DNA from: a bacterium
GTDB lineage: Bacteria > Hydrothermota > DG-26 > JAUXAN01
Length of the DNA stretch: 62,518 nt
Direction: 5' to 3'
Assembly (NCBI GenBank): GCA_030619885.1
Contig: JAUXAN010000009.1
Location: forward strand, 1-62,518
The notes under the pieces were generated by a model. The model saw nothing but the letters and a program-made list of their open reading frames with translations, searched no databases and was not told the DNA's origin. Within the stretch, counting starts at the first letter, position 1; each line of letters begins with the position of its first letter. Below, piece by piece: positions 50,486 through 58,701 of the stretch. The translations under genes and the position numbers were made by a program.

Positions 50486-53400
50486 AATCTTATTTTAAAT
50501 CTCAATTTCAAATTATATCTACTATTTTCGTCCCTTTTTACAAATACTGAGCCCTTCTTCAATACGAACCATTCTGCTTTGAACTCGTATTTAGTGCTGA
50601 AAAGGTCTTTTGTTCCGCTTACATACAGGTCCTTGGAAACATATTTTCCTGCGGTAAGTTTCGCCTCTTTTTCACCTCCCAAAATGTCCGTCTTCAGTCT
50701 TAACGCATCCAATCCTACTGTGCGTCCGACTGACCTTGTAATCTGTCCCATAGCAAAGTCTTCAGCCTTTCCTAGCATCGCCTCCCTTAAAAATTCTGAC
50801 CTCTCTGCTGAAACTATCTCATCCCATCCAATACCTGCCGTAAGAATAGCAGCAAGGTCTTTTAAATCTAAGGAAGGGTCATCAGAATAGAGGCCTGGTT
50901 TCGGAGACATTAAAGTTCCTTTCACCTCAAGCCAGATTGTCACAGTCTTCTCTATTGGTTGCTCTTCACCGCCTTCTGCACCCCCTATGTAACTGACTTT
51001 AGTTTCTGCAAGTATATCCAGTTCAGGATCAGGAATGGGCGAGTTCCTGAAGCTAAGTTCGCCCTTTACGATATCAAACCAGGAACCAAGATAGGATACG
51101 CTTCCCTTCATAACTCCCATATCTCCTGTAAAGAAGGTTCCACCCTCTTTTATCTTTATACCCATCTCTCCTCCAACCAACATATCAACATCTCCAATAT
51201 TTACAACTGGAAGTTTAACACGGATTGTATTGTCGGATTTTACCGAGATATTACAACTGATTTTAGATGGAGATGCCCCTTCAGTTGAAGAACCACCAGA
51301 TTGAGAGACGGGTATTGAGGTGACCTCACATCTTACTATGTCAACATCAACATCGATACGAAGGTTCTCGGGTTTTCCACCAATTTTCACTTTTGAGTTA
51401 ATCAAAGCATCAACACCCTCCACTCGGGCTGGAAGCTTTTCTATCGTCACATCTATATCCAAGTTCTGAATCTCAGCCTCCTTCAGAACCACCTCTCCTG
51501 TGAGTTTTACATACCCCTCTTCTGTCTTTGCAGAGAAAGATTGTATATAGATCCCATTTTCGTCAAAGGTTACATAAGTCTCCAAATTGGAAATGGTGGT
51601 TCCAATGGGACGGGCAAAGAACTCTCCAAAATGAACGGTGAGTTCACCATTTACTGTTGGTTTTTTAACCCATCCGGTAGCTCTGAAATTGGCATCAATC
51701 CTGCCCTTTTTAAAATCAGCATAAGGCTTTATAGTATAAAAAAGCCATATACCTACATTGTTAAAGATGGCATCAATTTCCATATCCCTTTCGGGAAATC
51801 TATCTTCAGACTCAATACCGAGGTCAATGGGAATATAACCCGTTATTGTCGATACAGAACCCTCTTGTTCAATCTGAATTTTTGATATGTCTAAGACTCT
51901 GTCCTTGTATGCAAAAGCAAGTTCTACAGATTCGAGGTCTGTATACTCGAAACAGAAGCCTTCGATTTTTATACCCAAATTAAACTCTGGTTGGTAGAGA
52001 CTTCCACTAACAGCAAGGTCAAGATTGAAATTACCTTTCACAAGTTTTTTTAATTCTGCAAAGAGCACCGCCCTTCTTAAGTCGATATTCTGTATATCGA
52101 GACTGAATGAGAGCGATTTATCTTTCCTTGAAAAACTGCCCCATGTCGAAATAGTGCCTTTTTTGAAGCCAAGTTTAGATTTTTCGAGTGAAATCTTTTC
52201 AGGTGTTATTGTGATACATATATCGCCGTCGTTTTCAAGTTTCTGCTTGTGTGAGTCGAGCAGAATAGAGGTTATTTTGAGATCTGTCTTTTTCTGGTTT
52301 ACTGATGCATACCCTTCCATATCGAAACTCTGCCTTGGGGTAGAAGCATTCACAGTGTAAAAAAATTTCTTCTTCTTACTTTCTATTTTTAGTTCAAAAG
52401 AATCGACCTTCTTTTTTGCAATTTTGATGTCCACCAATTTCAATTTGAAATCTATACTTGGAAGTCCCTTCAGCGTTTGATAAGAAATGTTACCCGATAG
52501 ATTTTTGAAGTGCGCCTGTTTCACCCCGCCGTCTCTTACCCGGAAAGTTCCGATAACGAATGGATTTTTAGGGGTGCCCTGAACTAAGAGGTTTAAATAA
52601 AGTTTGCCACCGAGGTCTTTTACTCCTGAGAGAGAGGCAAAATCTGAAATTTCTATTTCATTCGTCTCGATTCCTATGTTGATTGCCTCTCTGTAGATTT
52701 CACCATCTGCTAAAATAGTCGCTCTTCTACTTCTCAAAGAGAATTTTTCAAGATGCGTGACCTCTGGAGTGAACGAAATTGAACTGTGTAGTTCATCAAC
52801 AGGCACTCCACTTATTGAACTTTCTTTAATGTCTAACTTTAATTTTCCCCTAAAATCTTTTTGTGAACCGAATCTTCCTGCCAGAGTAATCTCGCCACCT
52901 ATGTCCGATTCGAATCTTTCCCCGAGTCCAATCTTGCTCAAATTTAACTTGCTCAACAGAACTCTGGCGCTCACTACTGCTGGCTTTTTCTGCAGGTCTA
53001 CCATTCCAGAACTACGAATTGAACCCCCTCCAAGAGCCCAGCGGACGAGTTCGTAGTTTATACGACTTTCCAAAGCCAAGAATACGAGTTTTAACCCCCC
53101 AAGTTCGTATTTCTCAAATCCACCCTTTTTAATAACGATCTCTCCTTTACCATTGATCTTGTCCAAACTGCCCCTTGCCTCTGCTTCAATTGATAAGAAA
53201 CCACGGACATCTTTATTTAAGAAATATTTGATTTCACTCAAGTCTATTCTGTTCGAAGTATTCAATTCAATATTCTTCTTGCTGAATTTCCCGGAGAATT
53301 TAATCTTCGAACGCTCGCTCAAAAGTAAGAAGTTCTTGACATCTATCTGTTCTTCATCCACACTTGTATGCGCTGATATTCTTTTAACTTTAAAATCGCC

Positions 53401-53985
53401 GATATTCATCCATCCGTTCAAAAGCCTGAAATCAATCTTGTTATCAAATATCTTGATAGAGGTTCTGAAATTCATATCAGAAATCTCTTCGATGTAGGGA
53501 ATCCCCTTTGAAGTAATCCTACCGTCTTCGATAGAGAGTTTTTTTATAGATAGAGAAAGTTTTTTCCTTCCTGGCTCTTGGGGTGTAGGTGGGGTTTCTT
53601 TGATAGGGATTAGTTTCTGAAAGTTGAATTTTCCATCTGCGTATTTTTCAATCTCTATAATTGGTGAATCGATATAAATTGATTTTATTTTGAGCTTGCC
53701 TCTTATAAGGTTAAGGAGATTGTATTGCACTTTGATTTTCTCAACAGTGAGGAGTGGTTGTGGCTCATCGGATGGGGTTATCCTCACATCATTGATTAAA
53801 ATGCCCGCTATAAAATTTCCACCTATACTCTCGATCTCTATATCGCCATTTATGTTCTTTTCCATCAAATCTATCGCAAACTGTTTTGCCTTTGTCTGAA
53901 TCCATCCTGTTTTGAGGAGTATACAGAATGAGCCTATAAGAAAGATAAAGACTGCCAGCAGAATAATGAGTATCTTATTTTTCAT
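50482..53985 (-). CDS. tamB: TamB/AsmA-like inner-membrane to outer-membrane translocation protein
   Basis: A 1167-residue protein with one N-terminal transmembrane segment (IILLAVFIFLIGSFCILL) and a long run of short beta-strands forming the lipid-conducting groove of TamB/AsmA-like proteins. The conserved C-terminal DUF490 domain includes the strand GGTFFTGDMGVMKGSVSYLG, DLKDLAAILTAGIGWDE, and ends RYNLKLRFKIRF. These proteins carry phospholipids to the outer membrane. Its start overlaps the upstream lipoprotein-like gene by four bases. No TamA gene is in the window. Confidence 0.92.
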   Translation of the reverse strand: MKNKILIILLAVFIFLIGSFCILLKTGWIQTKAKQFAIDLMEKNINGDIEIESIGGNFIAGILINDVRITPSDEPQPLLTVEKIKVQYNLLNLIRGKLKIKSIYIDSPIIEIEKYADGKFNFQKLIPIKETPPTPQEPGRKKLSLSIKKLSIEDGRITSKGIPYIEEISDMNFRTSIKIFDNKIDFRLLNGWMNIGDFKVKRISAHTSVDEEQIDVKNFLLLSERSKIKFSGKFSKKNIELNTSNRIDLSEIKYFLNKDVRGFLSIEAEARGSLDKINGKGEIVIKKGGFEKYELGGLKLVFLALESRINYELVRWALGGGSIRSSGMVDLQKKPAVVSARVLLSKLNLSKIGLGERFESDIGGEITLAGRFGSQKDFRGKLKLDIKESSISGVPVDELHSSISFTPEVTHLEKFSLRSRRATILADGEIYREAINIGIETNEIEISDFASLSGVKDLGGKLYLNLLVQGTPKNPFVIGTFRVRDGGVKQAHFKNLSGNISYQTLKGLPSIDFKLKLVDIKIAKKKVDSFELKIESKKKKFFYTVNASTPRQSFDMEGYASVNQKKTDLKITSILLDSHKQKLENDGDICITITPEKISLEKSKLGFKKGTISTWGSFSRKDKSLSFSLDIQNIDLRRAVLFAELKKLVKGNFNLDLAVSGSLYQPEFNLGIKIEGFCFEYTDLESVELAFAYKDRVLDISKIQIEQEGSVSTITGYIPIDLGIESEDRFPERDMEIDAIFNNVGIWLFYTIKPYADFKKGRIDANFRATGWVKKPTVNGELTVHFGEFFARPIGTTISNLETYVTFDENGIYIQSFSAKTEEGYVKLTGEVVLKEAEIQNLDIDVTIEKLPARVEGVDALINSKVKIGGKPENLRIDVDVDIVRCEVTSIPVSQSGGSSTEGASPSKISCNISVKSDNTIRVKLPVVNIGDVDMLVGGEMGIKIKEGGTFFTGDMGVMKGSVSYLGSWFDIVKGELSFRNSPIPDPELDILAETKVSYIGGAEGGEEQPIEKTVTIWLEVKGTLMSPKPGLYSDDPSLDLKDLAAILTAGIGWDEIVSAERSEFLREAMLGKAEDFAMGQITRSVGRTVGLDALRLKTDILGGEKEAKLTAGKYVSKDLYVSGTKDLFSTKYEFKAEWFVLKKGSVFVKRDENSRYNLKLRFKIRF

Positions 53986-54809
53986 CTCCTTAAATTCTGT
54001 AGAGGCAGTTCAAGTATCACCTCTACACTTCCATCCTCAAGGGGTATACTCTCTTTAACCCTTGCACCCCTCACTATCCCTTGAGTAGTATCAGATAACA
54101 CTATCATTAAGTTCCTAAGAGCCACTACCTTTGCAGCCCTTTTGGCGAGTGCTCTTTTCTGTGCCTCGAGTGCTCTTGGGGGAGCATAACCTTTCCCCCT
54201 TGCTAAAATTCTGTCGCCTTCTATCCATACATCTCTGCTCTGTTCAATCTTTTCAAGGATTAAATCAAACCCAGAAATTTCAATACAGGAGTAGTCCAGA
54301 ATGACTCTATTGATGTAGAAAACCTCGGTTGTAAAGAAAGGGATTCCTCCATCTGCATAAAGTAGCAGTTTGATTTTATCACCACCACCTGTGAAATCGA
54401 AAACTCCACTTGAAGATCTTGCAGGCAAAATATCAGGTCTTGACGAAGACCAATTGTTAGCAGTTGAAGTCGATTCCCATATAATCCAGTGTGGATCGAG
54501 TTTCGATTTTCTAATCGACTCATCATCCCGTTTTGTTCCGTAATTGTAAATGTAAATATCCATTGGTTTGGAATTTGGATTTTCAAATAGAACACTTGCA
54601 TTGAAACTCACTACAGTTTTGAGGATGGTAAACTCGTAAATCGCATATCCCCCTTTGAAACTTCCAATTTTTGCGCTATTTGGGTATCGGCTGTGGTCGG
54701 CTTTAACTCCATAAGAATTATCTGTAAATTTGTCCCCATTCAATCTGATAATGGCAGAAAAACCGTTTGTAAAAATAAGAACAAAAAGAAAAAAATAGAC
54801 TTTTCTCAT
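53982..54809 (-). CDS. Secreted protein with LPP20-like C-terminal segment
   Basis: A 275-residue exported protein (MRKVYFFLFVLIFTNGFSA). The N-terminal half is beta-rich with no clear family. The C-terminal region WIEGDRILARGKGYAPPRAL followed by EAQKRALAKRAAKVVALRNL is the helix pattern found in LPP20/flagellar-assembly-related lipoproteins, but no lipidation Cys is present. RBS AAAGGAGGAAAG precedes the ATG. It is the first gene of the tamB transcript and may work at the outer membrane; that is inference. Confidence 0.65.
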   Translation of the reverse strand: MRKVYFFLFVLIFTNGFSAIIRLNGDKFTDNSYGVKADHSRYPNSAKIGSFKGGYAIYEFTILKTVVSFNASVLFENPNSKPMDIYIYNYGTKRDDESIRKSKLDPHWIIWESTSTANNWSSSRPDILPARSSSGVFDFTGGGDKIKLLLYADGGIPFFTTEVFYINRVILDYSCIEISGFDLILEKIEQSRDVWIEGDRILARGKGYAPPRALEAQKRALAKRAAKVVALRNLMIVLSDTTQGIVRGARVKESIPLEDGSVEVILELPLQNLRR

Positions 54810-54828
54810 CTTTCCTCCTTTTGATATA

Positions 54829-54856
54829 ATTTTAATAATTTAAAAAAATATGTCAA
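54829..54856 (-). promoter_or_regulatory. Promoter of the LPP20-like/tamB operon
   Basis: TTGACA (54851-54856), 16-base spacer, TAAAAT (54829-54834) on the minus strand, followed by a leader with AAAGGAGG. Confidence 0.7.
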
Positions 54857-54925
54857 TAGTTTAAATCAAAAGCTACGAAAACCCACAGAGAGATTCAATT
54901 TTATTCTTCACAATCTCTGTGATCT

Positions 54926-55735
54926 CTAATATTCTCTGTGTTTTTCCATATTCCTAAGTATCCGTAGGGGTGGAGGGTTTTTTCTTTTTTTCTCTGCGGT
55001 TACTTTTTTCTTGATGATTTCTTCTGCAAGTTCCAGTTCCTCTGCTGTATTTATTCCCCTCACTATGTTCGGGTCCTTCGAACAGTAGGCACAAATTTTT
55101 AACCCCTTTTTGTAAACAATCTTTATAATATCTGTCAGCAGGTATTCACCTTTCACATTATAGTTGTCTATGAGAGGAAGAAGCGGCAGGATACTTCTTG
55201 CTTTGAAACAGTAGATAGCACTATTTACCTCTTTTATTTCCCTTTCTTCGCGAGTCGCATTCTTGAACTCGACAATCCTTTCAACTTTTCCATCCTTGTC
55301 TCTTATGATACGACCATAACTACCAGGCTCATCCAGATACCCTGTCAATATGGTTGCATCTGCATCCACAGATAGATGGTAGTCGATGAGTTCTCTCAAA
55401 ATCTTAGAAGTGATGAAGGGTGCATCACCAACCAATACTAATAGGTGCCCATCATAATCTGTTAGCAATGGGACAACCTGCAGAAGGGCATGTCCTGTTC
55501 CAAGTTGTTCCTTCTGTTCTATATATTCAAAATTCTCTCCAAGGGTCTTTCTCACAGCTTCCCCTTGATGCCCAATCATTACAATCTGCCTATCTATCCC
55601 TGCATCCTTTACTGAATCAACCACCCTGCTTATAATTGGTTCATTGTTTAATCTATGGAGCACTTTTATTAAGTTGTCTTCCATTCTCGTTGACTTCCCT
55701 GCTGCGAGGGTTACACCTATTATCTCATTGCTCAT
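54926..55735 (-). CDS. GlmU-like nucleotidyltransferase lacking the acetyltransferase domain
   Basis: A 269-residue sugar-1-phosphate nucleotidyltransferase. The N-terminal loop LAAGKSTRMEDNLIKVLH binds nucleotide; EQKEQLGTGHALLQV and LVLVGDAPFI match the uridyltransferase domain of GlmU, as do GYLDEPGSYGRIIRD, KEVNSAIYCF and GEYLLTDIIKI. GlmU normally continues into a left-handed beta-helix, absent here. The last ~28 residues (from KKKVTAEKKRKNPPPL) are encoded by dispersed intergenic repeat (54926-55015), including a half palindrome TATCCGTAGGGG. Either the protein was cut by repeat insertion or it is a natural single-domain enzyme with a repeat-made tail. The start lies 12 bases from the RAYT-remnant end motif. 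Confidence 0.85.
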   Translation of the reverse strand: MSNEIIGVTLAAGKSTRMEDNLIKVLHRLNNEPIISRVVDSVKDAGIDRQIVMIGHQGEAVRKTLGENFEYIEQKEQLGTGHALLQVVPLLTDYDGHLLVLVGDAPFITSKILRELIDYHLSVDADATILTGYLDEPGSYGRIIRDKDGKVERIVEFKNATREEREIKEVNSAIYCFKARSILPLLPLIDNYNVKGEYLLTDIIKIVYKKGLKICAYCSKDPNIVRGINTAEELELAEEIIKKKVTAEKKRKNPPPLRILRNMEKHREY

Positions 55736-55748
55736 TTTATGAATCCAA

Positions 55749-55758
55749 TGGGGTCAAA
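55749..55758 (-). repeat. TTGACCCCAT end motif beside the RAYT remnant
   Basis: On the minus strand GGTTTGACCCCATTGG lies between the decayed RAYT and the GlmU-like start. It matches the inverted border motifs of the intact RAYT at 14388 and 15431. Confidence 0.65.
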
Positions 55759-55803
55759 CCTTTTATTTAAAATTCTCTCTTTCAGCCCGGCTATCTCTTT
55801 TTT

Positions 55804-55912
55804 TCAAAGTTCCAAAAGGTAATTGTCTTTATCCACTACGATAGATTTATACCTTCCTTGAAAAAAATTCCCCCCCACGCTCCCAATATTCTACCCTTAA
55901 TTGCCTTGCCAT
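55804..55912 (-). pseudogene. Decayed, internally deleted RAYT transposase
   Basis: The minus strand starts ATG with MARQLRVEY, matching the RAYT N-terminus (MARGLRIQF in the intact copy). It then jumps, through a G7 and T7 run and a frameshift, to QGRYKSIVVDKDNYLLEL, which aligns with QGRYKSIVVDKEAYLLRL in the intact copy. The HUH motif and catalytic Tyr are lost, so about 80 codons are missing. The remaining gap sequence 55736-56005 contains no other gene. Confidence 0.85.
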
Positions 55913-55919
55913 GGCTTAA

Positions 55920-55948
55920 ATATTAACGACCTTCTGATAGCTTGTCAA
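55920..55948 (-). promoter_or_regulatory. Leaderless promoter of the RAYT remnant
   Basis: TTGACA (55943-55948), 17-base spacer, TAATAT (55920-55925), seven bases before the remnant ATG. It may now feed transcription into the GlmU-like gene. Confidence 0.65.
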
Positions 55949-56005
55949 GAAAAAAATAAAGGTTTGAAGGCAACTATGATATCTCTATTTTTTAATTATA
56001 GACCC

Positions 56006-57190
56006 CTATCTGTTATAGAGAGGAGATTTCAGATAGATAGTTTCTAACTCTGTGTAGAAGATCTTGAGAAACGCCACAACAGGGACTGCAAGGATTAGAC
56101 CAACTATTCCAAAGAAGAAGGCGCCCATAAAGACCGCCAGAAGCACTGTTAAAGGATGTAATTCTATAGTAGCACTTAACACTCTCGGTGTAACGATGGT
56201 TTCGATTATCGTAACGATTATGAATGTTAATATGACCCACACTGCTCCCAGAAGGGGATTTGCCGATAAAAGTCCGACTATTATAGCGGGTAATATGCTT
56301 ATTATAAATCCTATTCTTGGGATGATATTGAGAACACCTGAAATGACACCTAAGATTATGAAGTAATCTATTCCAAAAAACCAGAGCAGAAATCCTGTAG
56401 ATACCCCTACGATGAGACATATTAGTAACTGCCCTCTTATATACCCACTCAATACTACACCGCTCTCATGGATCAATTTTCTAAGAGTTTTTTTATATCT
56501 TTTGGGCGTTAAAGAATCTATCTTGGTGATTATTTTGTCCCTATCCCTCATAAGGTAGAAAGATACTATTGGAACTACAAATAGATAAATGACAAAAGTA
56601 ACTACAGCTGTTATACCTTTGACCAGATTTATTGCCCCGGATATTATGTTTTTGATTATGGGGAGGCTTTTCTTCATTGCCTCATCTATTAACCCCTTCT
56701 CTTCTACAATAATTCCTCGAGCACTCAGATTTTTTAACAGCGTCGAGAAATAGTCCCCTATCTTTTTATAATAATCAGGGACCTTGCTGAAGAGGTCTTG
56801 AAGTTGATCTACTAATTTTGGAATGAAAAATAGAAATATCAAAATTATGAGGAGAACAATCGGTATGGCAATTGCAACTATTCCAATCGTCCTCCTCACA
56901 TTTATTCTTTCTAATCGGTCGACCAGAGGGTTGAATATATATGCAACGATGCCGCCCAGTATAAAAGGTGTGAGAACCCCTTTTGCCCGCCACAGAAACC
57001 ACAGAAAGAATACTACAGCTACGACTACAAACATACTCCTTGACCATCCGTACTTTCTGTAGTTGTAAAGCAGGTATAAGAGTATCAATGTAAGCAGGAA
57101 TGGAGATATGAAGTTGCGAAGTAGCAAAAGGAAAGCAAAAAAGAGGATGCCGATGAATATCGGCACAAAAGATTCTTTATTCTTTTCCAT
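56006..57190 (-). CDS. AI-2E family transporter (PerM/YdiK-like)
   Basis: An inner-membrane protein of 394 residues with about eight hydrophobic helices. The family pattern is clear: GVLTPFILGGIVAYIFNPLV near the N-terminus, the central amphipathic region (DQLQDLFSKVPDYYKKIGDY), and GVSTGFLLWFFGIDYFIILG then GVLNIIPRIGFIISILPAI and PRVLSATIELHPLTVLLAVF at the C-terminus. Substrates of this family vary (autoinducer export, Na+/H+ exchange) and cannot be assigned. Its start overlaps the CsgG-like gene by 14 bases. Confidence 0.92.
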   Translation of the reverse strand: MEKNKESFVPIFIGILFFAFLLLLRNFISPFLLTLILLYLLYNYRKYGWSRSMFVVVAVVFFLWFLWRAKGVLTPFILGGIVAYIFNPLVDRLERINVRRTIGIVAIAIPIVLLIILIFLFFIPKLVDQLQDLFSKVPDYYKKIGDYFSTLLKNLSARGIIVEEKGLIDEAMKKSLPIIKNIISGAINLVKGITAVVTFVIYLFVVPIVSFYLMRDRDKIITKIDSLTPKRYKKTLRKLIHESGVVLSGYIRGQLLICLIVGVSTGFLLWFFGIDYFIILGVISGVLNIIPRIGFIISILPAIIVGLLSANPLLGAVWVILTFIIVTIIETIVTPRVLSATIELHPLTVLLAVFMGAFFFGIVGLILAVPVVAFLKIFYTELETIYLKSPLYNR

Positions 57191-58472
57191 CTATTGGAAC
57201 TACAACATCTTTTATCTCAATATAGGAATAATCTGTCTTTTCAGTCACTTTTCCCATGGCTATTTTCTTGAACAATTTTACTACGATAATTTGGGCCTTT
57301 GGAATACGGTCAACACCAATTAGCTCACCTGTCTCAGGGTGTCGAATCTGTTTCGTTTCACATATATTAAACTTATCACCCAGCTCTACCAAGTCTTCGC
57401 CTGCATTGAAATAGACATTCTCCCCATAGACTTCAAGAACTATAAAATCTCTTTTTTTCTCCAACTTCTCTTTTTCATAATGTATAGTTTCCCCACGATA
57501 GGCGAGCCTTGAAGTTGACAAATTCTGGATGTAGGTCTTGTTGTTGGGTTCTATTTTTAAGGCGGCGCCGTATTCAACCTCGGCTTCTTCATACCTCCCT
57601 TCCCTTTCATAAGCAACGCCTAAATTGTTGTGGGCGGCGGACTCTTCCGATTTCTTCCAGCACTCTATTGCAGCCTCCCACATCCCATTCTTGGCGTAAT
57701 CTATGCCTCGGTTCGTAATATCATCCTTGCCCTTTATCAGTTCTTTCTTTCGAGTAACATAATAGGGAGAGACAGCATGAAGGAATTTTTGAGTAACGCT
57801 TCTCAAGAGGTTCTCCAATATTTCATTATTTGTCGGCATCTGTGAAAATATCGATTGAGTGAATGTTTCCTCGTATGTTTTCGAGAATCTCTTCGCTGCA
57901 ATTACCTCTCCTGTTTCTACATTGACCATCCTGTAATCTACTGATACATTTGCCCTCTTATTTTTTCTCTCTTCCGGAACCAATCTCTTCTCTTTAATCT
58001 CTACTTTTCTTGGTTTTGCCTTCTTTTCCCAGAAATACTTTATCATCTTGGTTTCATATTTGCCAGTTCCGACCCATCGCTCTACCATCTCCGTGTATTC
58101 ATTGGTTGATAGATTATAGGTTGTGACATTGCCCATTATAATCGCATCCACTCCGAGTATCTTCCCCACTTCTTTTACAGTCTTCTCTTCAATTAAACCA
58201 GTTAGGTTCAGTTTATGTTCTATCAATATCTTTGACAGTTCACTTCGTTCGATTATCTGATAATATCTTTGGTCCAGCAGATTTGAGATGAGCAAATTAG
58301 CAGCCGACCTTCCGACACCTGGATAGGTTCTATCTTCAAAATCCAATACAGCGATCCGTTTAACATTGGTAATATTCAAATCTGGATTCTCCAGTCTTTT
58401 GACATTCACATAAATTTTGGCACATCCAGAGATTAAAAATAGGACTGTAAAAAGTAAGATAAACTTCCTCAT
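57177..58472 (-). CDS. CsgG-like lipoprotein with TPR repeats
   Basis: A 431-residue lipoprotein (MRKFILLFTVLFLISGCA, lipidation Cys at 17). Residues about 35-240 match the CsgG/curli-secretion-type periplasmic fold: VKRIAVLDFEDRTYPGVGRS, QRYYQIIERSELSKILIEH, GKILGVDAIIMGNV and YRMVNVETGEVIAAKRFS. Two TPR units follow (GIDYAKNGMWEAAIECW and AAHNNLGVAYEREGRYEEAE). The rest is beta-rich. Similar proteins act as envelope components of unknown role; there is no curli operon nearby. Confidence 0.85.
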   Translation of the reverse strand: MRKFILLFTVLFLISGCAKIYVNVKRLENPDLNITNVKRIAVLDFEDRTYPGVGRSAANLLISNLLDQRYYQIIERSELSKILIEHKLNLTGLIEEKTVKEVGKILGVDAIIMGNVTTYNLSTNEYTEMVERWVGTGKYETKMIKYFWEKKAKPRKVEIKEKRLVPEERKNKRANVSVDYRMVNVETGEVIAAKRFSKTYEETFTQSIFSQMPTNNEILENLLRSVTQKFLHAVSPYYVTRKKELIKGKDDITNRGIDYAKNGMWEAAIECWKKSEESAAHNNLGVAYEREGRYEEAEVEYGAALKIEPNNKTYIQNLSTSRLAYRGETIHYEKEKLEKKRDFIVLEVYGENVYFNAGEDLVELGDKFNICETKQIRHPETGELIGVDRIPKAQIIVVKLFKKIAMGKVTEKTDYSYIEIKDVVVPIDGKE

Positions 58473-58481
58473 AATAAATTC

Positions 58482-58509
58482 AAAATATAAAAATATCCTA
58501 TCTTGTCAA
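58482..58509 (-). promoter_or_regulatory. Near-leaderless promoter of the CsgG-like gene
   Basis: TTGACA (58504-58509), 16-base spacer, TATTTT (58482-58487), nine bases before the ATG at 58472. Its -35 lies 14 bases from the -35 of the divergent thiL promoter. Confidence 0.65.
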
Positions 58510-58523
58510 CTATTTTTTGCCTC

Positions 58524-58551
58524 TTGACAAGGCCTTTATTTATTCTATAAT
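58524..58551 (+). promoter_or_regulatory. Leaderless promoter upstream of thiL
   Basis: TTGACA (58524-58529), 16-base spacer, perfect TATAAT (58546-58551), six bases before an ATG at 58558 that opens a 30-codon ORF. Confidence 0.8.
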
Positions 58552-58557
58552 TGAATA

Positions 58558-58650
58558 ATGGAAACTCCAACGCTTACCTCACCTATTACAATAGATGCTA
58601 TCACAAGTTCGAAGAAGAGATTCTTTCATTGTAGAAGAAGGGAGATTTAA
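58558..58650 (+). CDS. Predicted leaderless 30-residue ORF upstream of thiL
   Basis: It begins METPTLTSPITIDAITSSKK, has a basic end (RRRE) and stops at TAA 58648-58650, about 50 bases before the likely thiL start. The near-perfect promoter places its ATG at the transcript start. No family recognised; it could be a leader peptide or a small protein. The 5' region is otherwise free of riboswitch-like motifs that I can recognise (no THI box). Confidence 0.4.
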   Translation: METPTLTSPITIDAITSSKKRFFHCRRREI

Positions 58651-58701
58651 ATAAAATTATGGACGGTGAAAAAGTTTAGTGGTAAACAAGCAGGGCTTTG
58701 T

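Noticed and set aside
51541-51885. Plus-strand ORFs opposite tamB and the giant gene
   Set aside because: Long minus- or plus-strand genes with clear domains cover these regions; the antisense frames lack start signals and recognisable domains.
58558-58701. TPP riboswitch before thiL
   Set aside because: No THI-box sequence (CTGAGA..) is visible, and the region is occupied by a small ORF at the transcript start.
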